Shown here in pieces: positions 9,090-16,904 of a DNA stretch of 64,000 nucleotides; the first letter of the stretch is position 1, and each line of letters opens with the position of its first letter. Location: assembly GCA_016182655.1 (NCBI GenBank), contig JACPGB010000022.1, positions 1-64,000 on the forward strand, written 5' to 3'. The position numbers and the translations under genes are program-made. Source of the stretch: Deltaproteobacteria bacterium (GTDB lineage: Bacteria > Desulfobacterota > GWC2-55-46). Under the pieces are notes generated by a model that did not search any database, had not been told where the DNA came from, and saw only the letters and a list, made by a program, of their open reading frames with translations.

Positions 9090-10744
9090 TGGGGAGGCTG
9101 AACGCATCGATATCGAGGGTGGTGCTTGCCGCGCTCGCGGTCGTCATAACCGTCGCGGTCTTTTCCCCTGCGCTTCAAAACGGGTTTGTCTACGACGACC
9201 ATGTTCAAGTCTTGAAAAACCCATGGATAACCGACATCCGTTTCATACCTGAAATATTTTCGTCATCCTCCTGGGCTTTCTTCGGATACTCGGGAAATAC
9301 CTACAGGCCGATGCTCCACATCTACTCCATGGCCACTTACTTCGTCTTCGGCCTCAGACCCTCCGGATGGCACCTTGTAAACATACTCGTCCATGCCGCC
9401 AACGCCGTACTGGTCTTTTTAACGGCTTCGATTCTGATCAAAAACCGGGCGGATGATACACTCCCGGCACGGAAGGGCGGCTTTGCGGTCCTCGCGCCTT
9501 TTTTTGCAGCTCTCATATTCTCCCTTCATCCGGTGAACTCGGAGCCCGTGGCGTGGGTCACGGCGGTCGCGGAGCTTGCCTTCACGTTTTTTCTCCTGCT
9601 CTCCATGTATCTATACCTGAGATTCAGAGAGGGAGGGGGAAAGGACGCCGCCTTTTACGCATTATCTCTCGCCTCATTTGTTATCGCTGTATTCAGCAAG
9701 GAGACTGCGTTTGCCCTCCCTGCGCTTATAGTCGCCTCTGACCTCTCAAGCGGCAGGGGGCTTAAGTATTGGCTTAAGTATTGGAGGTCTTACGCGGGAT
9801 ACTTCGCAGTGGCCGCGCTCTATATGGCGGCGAGGACATTGGTCGTCGGCGCCCTTGTGCGGGACAGGCAAATCGACCTGTCGGGCGTTGAACTTGTGAT
9901 CAATGTGCTTCCGCTCGTCTTTCAGTACGCAAAGACGCTCGCGTACCCGTCTTCGCTCTCTGCCCTCTACGAGCTCCACACTATAAAAACGCTCGATGCC
10001 GGGGCCGCCGCCGGGATTGCGGTCATAGCCGTTTTCCTCGCGGCACTAGTCGTATTCAGGAGAAGGCGCGCGGTCTTCCTCGGGCTCATTATGATGGGGC
10101 TCCCGTTGCTCCCCGTGCTCTACATCCCTGCCTTATCCACATCCGCCGCCGCGGACAGGTACATGTATCTGCCGACCGCTGGCTTGGGCATTATAGCTGC
10201 ATATGTGTTTGAAAGGGTTTTTAACGGAAACCTCCGAAGGGCCTTTACCTATATTGTCGCGGCCATCGTCATTATCGTCCTTTCGGCGTACTCGATAAGC
10301 TCTGTAGAGAGAGCGCGGGTATGGAAGGACGACCTCGCTCTCTGGTCTGATACCGTCAAGAAGTCGCCTGGGAGCAAATACGCGCACTACAACCTCGCGC
10401 TGGCGTACCAGGACAGAGGCGACCTCGATAGGGCCATAGGCGAGTTCAAGGAGGCGATAAAGGCCGCCCCTGACTACGAGGACGCTCACTACAATCTCGC
10501 TTGGTGCTATCAGCAAAAAGGTGATAACATCAACGCGGCCCTGCACTACAGGGAGGTCTTGAGGCTCGACCCCGGCTCCGCGGACGCGCACTATAACCTG
10601 GGGCTCATATACAGGGGCGAGTTCCTTATCGACGAGGCCGTCGCCGAGTTCTCCGAGGCGCTCCGGTTGAGACCCGGCTACGCGGAGGCGGCGGGGGCCC
10701 TCGCGGAGATATCAATGACCGTCGGAGGAGCCCCAGCGCGATGA
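9089..10744 (+). CDS. TMTC-like GT-C glycosyltransferase with TPRs (paralogue 3)
   Basis: The likely start is the ATG at 9089, overlapping the upstream TGA in a TGATG junction; a GTG at 9086 in the same frame is an alternative. The 551-residue product has NGFVYDDHVQ with the acidic pair at D36/D37, multiple membrane segments, KETAFALPALI, the AAADRYMYLPTAG motif and about three TPRs from residue 430. It is most similar to paralogue 2, including the shared ALSTSAAADRY stretch. Its end overlaps the glycosyltransferase 2 gene by 4 nt (ATGA), which strongly suggests co-translation with a donor-making enzyme. Confidence 0.75.
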   Translation: MGRLNASISRVVLAALAVVITVAVFSPALQNGFVYDDHVQVLKNPWITDIRFIPEIFSSSSWAFFGYSGNTYRPMLHIYSMATYFVFGLRPSGWHLVNILVHAANAVLVFLTASILIKNRADDTLPARKGGFAVLAPFFAALIFSLHPVNSEPVAWVTAVAELAFTFFLLLSMYLYLRFREGGGKDAAFYALSLASFVIAVFSKETAFALPALIVASDLSSGRGLKYWLKYWRSYAGYFAVAALYMAARTLVVGALVRDRQIDLSGVELVINVLPLVFQYAKTLAYPSSLSALYELHTIKTLDAGAAAGIAVIAVFLAALVVFRRRRAVFLGLIMMGLPLLPVLYIPALSTSAAADRYMYLPTAGLGIIAAYVFERVFNGNLRRAFTYIVAAIVIIVLSAYSISSVERARVWKDDLALWSDTVKKSPGSKYAHYNLALAYQDRGDLDRAIGEFKEAIKAAPDYEDAHYNLAWCYQQKGDNINAALHYREVLRLDPGSADAHYNLGLIYRGEFLIDEAVAEFSEALRLRPGYAEAAGALAEISMTVGGAPAR

Positions 10745-11487
10745 AGAATGGTACGATGCTCTCCGTGATAATGCCGTCGTTCAACGAAGGCGCGCATATA
10801 CGTAAGAACGTCGCCGAGACATGGGAGACGCTCGAAAAGGTCTGGAGCGATTCGTTCGAGATAATCATCGTCGATGACGGGAGCTCGGACAATACCCACG
10901 CCGAGGCCCTGGCCGCCTCTCGCGCGCACCCGCGCGTCAAGGTCGTCCATTACAAGGCCAACCGCGGCAAGGGCGGGGCGCTGAAGGAAGGGTTCATGAA
11001 CGCGGTCGGAGACTATATCGTCTTTCTCGACGCGGACCTCGACCTCCACCCGTCGCAAATTGAATCGCTCTTCAAGGCGATGGAGGATAATAACGCGCAG
11101 ATCGTGATAGGCTCCAAGCACCACCCGTCGTCGGCGCTCAAGTACCCCGCCCACAGAAGGATAATAAGCAGGGTATACGCGATGGCGTTAAAGCTCCTTT
11201 TCAAGCTCCCGGTCCGCGATACGCAGACCGGGCTCAAGATCTTCAAGGCCGAGGTGCTGAAAAGGATATTCCCGAAGGTCGTCTGCTCGAGGTACGCCTA
11301 TGACCTCGAGATACTCGCCAACGCGCACAGGCTCGGCTACAGGATAGCCGAGGCCCCGATAGTGCTTAACTTCCAGAGGGTCGCCAAATGGGGCAGGATC
11401 AGGACAAAGGACCTCTACCGCGCGGGGATGGACACGCTCGCCATATTCTACAGGATGTATTTTACAGGCCACTACAAGGGGATCTGA
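10741..11487 (+). CDS. DPM1/ALG5-like polyprenyl-phosphate sugar synthase (GT2)
   Basis: This 248-residue GT-A glycosyltransferase has an N-terminal VIMPSFNEG, nucleotide-binding VDDGSSD (44-50), metal-binding DADLDLHP (97-104), an RGKGGALKEGF loop and the RDTQTGLKIF acceptor-side motif seen in dolichyl-phosphate glucose/mannose synthases. It has no C-terminal membrane anchor of the GtrA kind. The expected reaction is NDP-hexose plus polyprenyl phosphate giving polyprenyl-phosphate hexose on the cytoplasmic face. It sits in the middle of the TMTC-like run with a 4-nt overlap upstream, so it is the natural donor supplier for those enzymes. Glucose versus mannose cannot be decided from sequence. 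Confidence 0.82.
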   Translation: MKNGTMLSVIMPSFNEGAHIRKNVAETWETLEKVWSDSFEIIIVDDGSSDNTHAEALAASRAHPRVKVVHYKANRGKGGALKEGFMNAVGDYIVFLDADLDLHPSQIESLFKAMEDNNAQIVIGSKHHPSSALKYPAHRRIISRVYAMALKLLFKLPVRDTQTGLKIFKAEVLKRIFPKVVCSRYAYDLEILANAHRLGYRIAEAPIVLNFQRVAKWGRIRTKDLYRAGMDTLAIFYRMYFTGHYKGI

Positions 11488-11493
11488 TCCGCC

Positions 11494-13242
11494 ATGCGTT
11501 CTGAAAGGGGGCTCAAACTTCTCTTTATCGCGATAGCCGCGCTCGTCTCTTTCGCGGTCTACGCCAACACCCTTGGGAACGGGTTCGTATACGACGACCA
11601 CCTGCAGATAGAGAAGAACGGCTGGCTCGCCTCCTTTGCCAGCGTGCCAGAGATACTCACAAGCCACGTCTACGGGTTCAAGCCCGAGCTCAAGGTGACG
11701 GGCTCGTACAGGCCGCTCTTCATGCTCGTCTATCTCTTCGAACACGCGGCCTTCGGGGTCAGGCCCTGGGGCTGGCACCTCGTCAACGTCGCTCTCCACG
11801 CCTTCTCCGTGATCATGGTATTCCTTATCGCCGATAGAATGATAAGAAAACGCCGTGAGGGGGCGGGGGTGCCGACAGTAGGCCTCGTCGCCCCGTTCAT
11901 AGCCGCTCTCCTCTTTGCCGCGCACCCGGCGCACAACGAGCCGGTGGCGTGGGTCGCCTGCGTGCCGGAGCTCTCTTTCACGGCGCTCTACCTCGCCGCG
12001 CTGTATATCTCGACAAGAAGTGAGCGAGGATGGGCGATAGGACCGGCAATCCTCTACTTCAGCGCGCTTCTTTTTAAAGAGACGGCCGTTACGCTCCCTC
12101 TCGTGGTATTCGCCTACGACAGGCTCGCCTCAAAGTCCGATACCGGTTACGTCAGACGCTACCTTCCGTTCGGGGCGGCGCTCGCATTATACCTGATATT
12201 AAGGCGCTCGTTCCTCGGCGGCCTCGCGCCAGTGTCAACGATGCACCCGTATCTGGACGCGGGCAAGACCTTGATAAACGCCGTCATATTCTTTGCCGAG
12301 TATATCCGCGCCCTCGTCTTCCCTTATCGGTTCGAGCCCTTCAGGGTCTTCGACCCGGCCGTATCGACGGCTGAGCCGAGGTTCCTGTTCGGCGCGCTCG
12401 TGACAGTTGCCCTCATGGCGGCGATCATTTTTTACCGTAAAAAGTCGCCGCTCTCGGCGTTCTCGCTCTTCTTTTTCTCAATAGCCATACTCCCCGCGCT
12501 CTACATACCCGCACTCAGCCAAAACCCCTTTGCCGAGCGGCAGGTCTACTTGCCTTCGGCCGCTCTCGCTATCGGGGCCGCCGCAATTGCGTCCCGCGCC
12601 ATAGGGGAGAACGTTACCCGCGCGGCCACGGCCCTCGTTATCCTCCTTGCCGTTACCGCCGTTTTTTCATACGCCACGATAAAAAGGAACTTCGCCTGGC
12701 ATGACGACCTCTCCATATGGACCGCGTCGGCGGTCTCACAGGAAGGCAATTATCTCGCCTCGCACAATATAGCCGTTGAGCGCGCGATAGCCGGGGATGT
12801 GGACGCCGCCGTCTTCGACTACAAGGAGGCGATAAGGATGAATTCGGAGAGGAGGTTCCCGGACGAGTTGACCCTTGTCCTTTCAAACCTCCATCTCGGC
12901 AGGATATACGCGCAAAAAGGATTGCATAAGGAGGCTGCGGAAAGGTTCAGCGAGGCCGTAAGGATAAAGCCGGACCTCCCGGAGGCCAGATTGCGCCTCG
13001 CGCTCGCGCTCGAATCGTCAGGCGACCTCAAGGGGGCCGCTCTCGAGTACAACAACGCGCTCGCGCTCTCATGGGGAAGGGACGACCTCAAAACGATATA
13101 CAGGAATCTCGGCAGGGCGCTTGCGGGGCTCGGCCTTAACGAGGACGCGGCTATGAGTCTGGAGGAGGCGCTCAAACTCGACCCCGGCGATGCGGAGACT
13201 GCAAGGGCACTCGCTCTCGCAAGGAAGGGAGGAGCGAGATGA
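11494..13242 (+). CDS. TMTC-like GT-C glycosyltransferase with TPRs (paralogue 4)
   Basis: This 582-residue membrane protein begins 6 nt after the GT2 stop. NGFVYDDHLQ places the acidic pair at D34/D35. HPAHNEPVAWVACVPELSF, FKETAVTLPLVVF and NPFAERQVYLPS follow. The usual DRY of paralogues 2 and 3 is replaced by ERQ. The linker NFAWHDDLSIW leads into about four TPRs from residue 420. It overlaps the next gene by 4 nt (ATGA). It and paralogue 5 form a subgroup (Q/R-x-PFAER-x-YLP/F). Confidence 0.75.
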   Translation: MRSERGLKLLFIAIAALVSFAVYANTLGNGFVYDDHLQIEKNGWLASFASVPEILTSHVYGFKPELKVTGSYRPLFMLVYLFEHAAFGVRPWGWHLVNVALHAFSVIMVFLIADRMIRKRREGAGVPTVGLVAPFIAALLFAAHPAHNEPVAWVACVPELSFTALYLAALYISTRSERGWAIGPAILYFSALLFKETAVTLPLVVFAYDRLASKSDTGYVRRYLPFGAALALYLILRRSFLGGLAPVSTMHPYLDAGKTLINAVIFFAEYIRALVFPYRFEPFRVFDPAVSTAEPRFLFGALVTVALMAAIIFYRKKSPLSAFSLFFFSIAILPALYIPALSQNPFAERQVYLPSAALAIGAAAIASRAIGENVTRAATALVILLAVTAVFSYATIKRNFAWHDDLSIWTASAVSQEGNYLASHNIAVERAIAGDVDAAVFDYKEAIRMNSERRFPDELTLVLSNLHLGRIYAQKGLHKEAAERFSEAVRIKPDLPEARLRLALALESSGDLKGAALEYNNALALSWGRDDLKTIYRNLGRALAGLGLNEDAAMSLEEALKLDPGDAETARALALARKGGAR

Positions 13243-14969
13243 ACGCAAGGCTTAAGCCCCTCCTCTTCGCGCTCGCCCTCGTGGCGGCCTCCTTTGCCGT
13301 TTACCACGCGACATTGTGGAATTCCTTCGTCTATGACGACGCCGAGCAGGTCTTGAGGAACCGCTGGATCACTGATATAAGATTCTTAAAGGACATCTTC
13401 ACCTCCCATACCTTCGCATTCGCCGAGTCGAACTACCAGGCTATCTCCTACAGGCCTCTCTTCATGTTGTTTTACATGGCCGAGTACGCCGCCTTCGGCC
13501 TCTATCCCTTGGGATGGCACCTTGTGAACATAATCCTCCACGCGGCGAACGGCGTAGCCGCGTTCTTTCTCGTAAGGAGGCTCCTCAGCGCGGAAGAGAA
13601 AGGGGCCTCCTTTGCCGCCTTCGCCGGAGCTCTCGTGTTTACAGTCCTTCCGGCGGGGAGCGAGGTTGTCTCGTGGGTCGGGTGCGTCCCTGAGCTCCTC
13701 TATACATTCCTCTGCCTCGTATCCTTTTACATTTACGCAGGGGAGGGCAAGGGGGCAGGAAGGGTCATTGCCTCGGCCTTGTTTTATTTTGTCGCGGCAT
13801 TCACGAAGGAGACCGCGATCATCCTACCGTTCTTTTTGTATGTATATGATTCGCTCCGCGAGGGATATCTGCCGTCCCTTTCGCGCGTAAAGAGATATAT
13901 CCCGTTTGCAGCGGCGGCGTTCGCCTACATCGGGATCAAATCCGCGCTCCTCGGCCACATAGCCGCGCCCGTCCGGATACACACGGACCTTAAAGGGGCG
14001 GACTTTCTCGTGAACGCGCCCTCCCTTTTTGCCGAGTACCTGAAAGCGCTCGTCTTCCCGGCAGGGATTTATCCCCTCCAGCCGTTCTCGCCGGTTCACT
14101 TCGGCGAGGCGGGGTTCATGCTCTCGGCAGCAGTCATCGTTCTGCTCGCGGCCTTCTTTTTTCTCTTCCGAAGGAAGTTCGACAGGCTATCCATCCTCGC
14201 GTTTGCGATATTCGTAGTCCCGCTTCTGCCCGCTCTCTATGCCCCTGCCATAAGCAGGACGCCGTTCGCCGAGAGATACCTTTACTTCCCGTCCGTCGGG
14301 TTCGCGCTTTTTATCGCCCTTGTCTTACGGAGCGTGCGGCTCTCTTCCTCGTCGAGCCGGAAGGCGCTCATCGTCGCGCTCGCGGCAGTCTCTTCCCTCT
14401 ACTCCGTATGGTCGTACAAAAAATCCTTCAACTGGCGGGATGACAGGGCGCTTTGGGGGGAGTCGCTCAAGGGGTCTTCGGAAAACTACCTCGCGCTCCA
14501 TTCTCTTGGGTATCTCGATTTCAAGGAGGGGAGGGACGCGGAGGCGATAGAAAGACTCTCGAAGGCGCTGGACCTCAACCTCAAAAGCCCGCACCCGGAC
14601 CCTACCATGGTCTTGCTTACGAGGAAACTGCTCGCGAACGCGTACCAGAGGCGCGGCCTCATGGACCTGGCAACGGCGGAGTACGAGGAGGTCCTGAAGT
14701 TTGAGCCCGAGGACCCCGTGGCCGGGTTCAATCTCGGGACGATATACGAGTCCATGGGCCGCCTGAACGACGCTATGGAGCTCTATGAAAAAGCGCTCTA
14801 TTTCGCAAAAAGGCCGGAGCTTCTAAGGGAGATCCTCTTAAGGCTCGGGGAAGGGTACGCGAGGACCGGGCGAGTGGCCGAGGCCCTTGCGGTCTATGAA
14901 AGAGGGGCCGAGGCCTTCCCCGGAGACCCAGAGTTCCTCAAAAAGGCGGGGGCCCTCATGAGTAGATGA
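13239..14969 (+). CDS. TMTC-like GT-C glycosyltransferase with TPRs (paralogue 5)
   Basis: This 576-residue protein is the last member of the tandem run. NSFVYDDAEQ gives the acidic pair D33/D34. GSEVVSWVGCVPELLYTF, TKETAIILPFFLY and RTPFAERYLYFPSVG match paralogue 4. The TPR-containing C-terminus runs from about residue 416 and ends in a further TPR with FPGDPEFLKKAG. Acidic pair and membrane topology are conserved in all five tandem copies, which argues that each is kept active, perhaps for different acceptors. Confidence 0.75.
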   Translation: MNARLKPLLFALALVAASFAVYHATLWNSFVYDDAEQVLRNRWITDIRFLKDIFTSHTFAFAESNYQAISYRPLFMLFYMAEYAAFGLYPLGWHLVNIILHAANGVAAFFLVRRLLSAEEKGASFAAFAGALVFTVLPAGSEVVSWVGCVPELLYTFLCLVSFYIYAGEGKGAGRVIASALFYFVAAFTKETAIILPFFLYVYDSLREGYLPSLSRVKRYIPFAAAAFAYIGIKSALLGHIAAPVRIHTDLKGADFLVNAPSLFAEYLKALVFPAGIYPLQPFSPVHFGEAGFMLSAAVIVLLAAFFFLFRRKFDRLSILAFAIFVVPLLPALYAPAISRTPFAERYLYFPSVGFALFIALVLRSVRLSSSSSRKALIVALAAVSSLYSVWSYKKSFNWRDDRALWGESLKGSSENYLALHSLGYLDFKEGRDAEAIERLSKALDLNLKSPHPDPTMVLLTRKLLANAYQRRGLMDLATAEYEEVLKFEPEDPVAGFNLGTIYESMGRLNDAMELYEKALYFAKRPELLREILLRLGEGYARTGRVAEALAVYERGAEAFPGDPEFLKKAGALMSR

Positions 14970-14997
14970 CATGGCCCTGTTTTCCATAGCGTTCCTG

Positions 14998-15024
14998 TTG
15001 AATTCCGCGGTATTATGGTATAAT
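14998..15024 (+). promoter_or_regulatory. Extended -10 promoter upstream of HEAT-repeat gene
   Basis: TGG-TATAAT (TATAAT at 15019-15024) forms an extended -10 element. A TTGAAT hexamer at 14998-15003 lies 15 nt upstream. It is followed 80 nt later by the ATG at 15105 and separates that gene from the glycosyltransferase run. Confidence 0.45.
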
Positions 15025-15104
15025 CAGCGGGCCGGTACGGGGTTGGCGCTTTGATCCCGTTGAAATATAAAAAAGCCGCTTCCAGGCTTTGAGGGAAGAT
15101 ATTC

Positions 15105-15926
15105 ATGCCTCCTGAAAAAAAAGACCCTAATCCGATGAGCACGACACGCGACAAGCTTGCGAACATGTTCTCCAAGGTCATGGCAGGGACGGTCACGAGG
15201 GAGGAGGGGACGATGCTCCTCAATCACCTCGTAAGGGAAGACATGGTGGGGACTATAAAGGAGCTGTCTTACCTTATCGACTATCCGCCTCCGGGCGTCT
15301 TTCCAAAGACCATACTCCACACCATCTCGCTGTCGAGGAACAAGGCCTTCTACAACATAATGGTCGGGAGCCTTGAGCACAAGAACGAGGACGTCTCGAT
15401 ACTCGCGGCCCAGGAGCTCGCGAGGCTCAAGACCTCGGACGCCAAGGTTGTGCTCATCGAGCACCTTAACAGCGAAGTATACCACGTAAGGAAGGCCTCG
15501 GCGATAGCGCTCGTGCAGGGTTTCACCGAGGGGATAGACATAGTGAGGAAGCACCTCATGGACCAGGCCGAACCATTCTACAGGTCCACCTCGGCGCAGG
15601 CCCTGCTTACCGGTGGCAGAAGAGGTGTCGAGGCTTTGCTCCACATCCTCAACTCAGGCGAGCCTGGGCCGGTCGCCTCCGCCGCCGAAGTCGTCATGGG
15701 GGCGTCTTCGAGGCTCGATGCCGCGGACGTGCCGAAGGTATTCGAGGCGTTGATGCTTGCCGGGGACAGGAAGGACTCGAGGACGATCATCGAAATACTG
15801 AAGGTGGTGACCGCGCTCGGGGGGAGGGCCAGGGGGTTCGAGGGCTATGTGCAGGCCTTCACCGATTACCCGTTCGACGCAGTAAGGAACGAGGCCGCGG
15901 ACGCCCTTAAAGTCATAAGGGGCTGA
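15105..15926 (+). CDS. HEAT-repeat protein
   Basis: This 273-residue soluble protein is built of two-helix HEAT/PBS-lyase-like units with recurring patterns such as A-x-ELARLKTSDAKVVLIEHL and VRKASAIALVQGF. HEAT arrays are protein-binding scaffolds, and no catalytic residues are apparent. Two starts are possible: ATG 15105 with GAGGGA nine nt upstream, and ATG 15135. It follows the glycosyltransferase run but has its own likely promoter and terminator, so a shared function is not implied. Confidence 0.6.
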   Translation: MPPEKKDPNPMSTTRDKLANMFSKVMAGTVTREEGTMLLNHLVREDMVGTIKELSYLIDYPPPGVFPKTILHTISLSRNKAFYNIMVGSLEHKNEDVSILAAQELARLKTSDAKVVLIEHLNSEVYHVRKASAIALVQGFTEGIDIVRKHLMDQAEPFYRSTSAQALLTGGRRGVEALLHILNSGEPGPVASAAEVVMGASSRLDAADVPKVFEALMLAGDRKDSRTIIEILKVVTALGGRARGFEGYVQAFTDYPFDAVRNEAADALKVIRG

Positions 15927-16017
15927 GGCGCGGTTTAAAAAGCCCATCTGTCATCGGCTTTAGATCTTAACCGGCGTACAGGCGAAAGTACGCCTTTACG
16001 CCACGCTTACCTATTTC

Positions 16018-16042
16018 AACCGGGACCCGCGTCCCGGTTTTT
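16018..16042 (+). terminator. Intrinsic terminator after HEAT-repeat gene
   Basis: Arms AACCGGGAC (16018-16026) and GTCCCGGTT (16031-16039) pair perfectly around a CCGC loop and are followed by further T residues. It lies 92 nt after the stop at 15926 and before the convergent gene end at 16077. Confidence 0.7.
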
Positions 16043-16076
16043 GGCCATCCCGACAGGCCTCTGATTTTCCGCGACA

Positions 16077-16904
16077 CTAAAGCGCGCCATTAAGACGCCG
16101 GAGGTTCTCCCCAGCCTCTTCAAGGCCGGGGTTCAGCCGGAGGGCGTTTTCATATTCAGCCCCCGCGAGCCCCGGCTCTCCCGATATCTCGAAGGCCTTG
16201 CCTAACCCGTTGTGGGCCTCCGCTGAGTAAGGGGCGAGCTCTATCGCCCTTTTCAGGCTCTCTATCGCGGCGGCCGGGTCTTTTTTTAGCAGATAGGCCT
16301 CGCCGACGAGCCTGTAGGCGTCCGCGTAATCGGGCATGTACTTTAACGCCGCCCTGTACTCATCGATCGCCTCGTCCAGCATGCCGGTGTCCCTGTAAAG
16401 ATACCCGAGGTTTATGCGCGCCTTCGCATGGGAGGGTCTTATGCCGAGGGCGGTCCTGTATTCCTTCAAGGCCTCCGGGTATCTGCCCCTGGTGTAATAG
16501 GCGTACCCGAGGTTATTGTGCGCCTCTATTATGTCGGGCTTGAGCGCCACGGCGATCTCGTACTTCTCTATCGCCTCGTCGACCCGCCCCCATGTGTGGA
16601 AGATCGCCCCGATGTTGAAGTACGCCTTCCCGTAATACGGGTAGATCTCGACGGCTTTGAGGTTCTCCTCGAGCGCGCGGTCGAGGTCGCCGTTTCCGGC
16701 AAGCACCGTAGCGTAGTTATAATGCGGGCGCGCTTTTGACGGGGACTTGGCGACGACATCCGCCCAGAGCGTCTCCGGGCTCTTCCAGACCGAGTTCCTG
16801 TTGAACGATATCAAGGCGAGCGCAATGACGACGGCCGCAAGTGCTATCGAGGGCAGGGAGGAGGTATCGCTCCGGTTGTTCCGGGAGGCGCAGTCCGGGG
16901 GCAT
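16077..16904 (-). CDS. Single-TM TPR protein resembling the C-terminal end of TMTC-like enzymes
   Basis: The probable start is ATG 16904, which overlaps the preceding stop as TGATG; a longer reading frame to 17015 runs back into the barrel gene and is unlikely to be used. The 275-residue product has one membrane helix (about residues 17-36) and then six to seven TPRs. The segment after the helix (FNRNSVWKSPETLWADVV, then a KSP-x-KAR-x-HYN transition) matches the last-helix-to-TPR linker of the GT-C paralogues. It therefore looks like a TMTC-like gene that lost its catalytic membrane domain, or a purpose-built periplasmic TPR docking protein. It is translationally coupled to the barrel gene. 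Confidence 0.65.
   Translation of the reverse strand: MPPDCASRNNRSDTSSLPSIALAAVVIALALISFNRNSVWKSPETLWADVVAKSPSKARPHYNYATVLAGNGDLDRALEENLKAVEIYPYYGKAYFNIGAIFHTWGRVDEAIEKYEIAVALKPDIIEAHNNLGYAYYTRGRYPEALKEYRTALGIRPSHAKARINLGYLYRDTGMLDEAIDEYRAALKYMPDYADAYRLVGEAYLLKKDPAAAIESLKRAIELAPYSAEAHNGLGKAFEISGEPGLAGAEYENALRLNPGLEEAGENLRRLNGAL

Noticed and set aside
11188-11934. A 248-codon antisense frame across the GT2 and fourth TMTC-like genes
   Set aside because: It is a shadow of two strongly supported genes; low-complexity charged composition and no ribosome-binding site.
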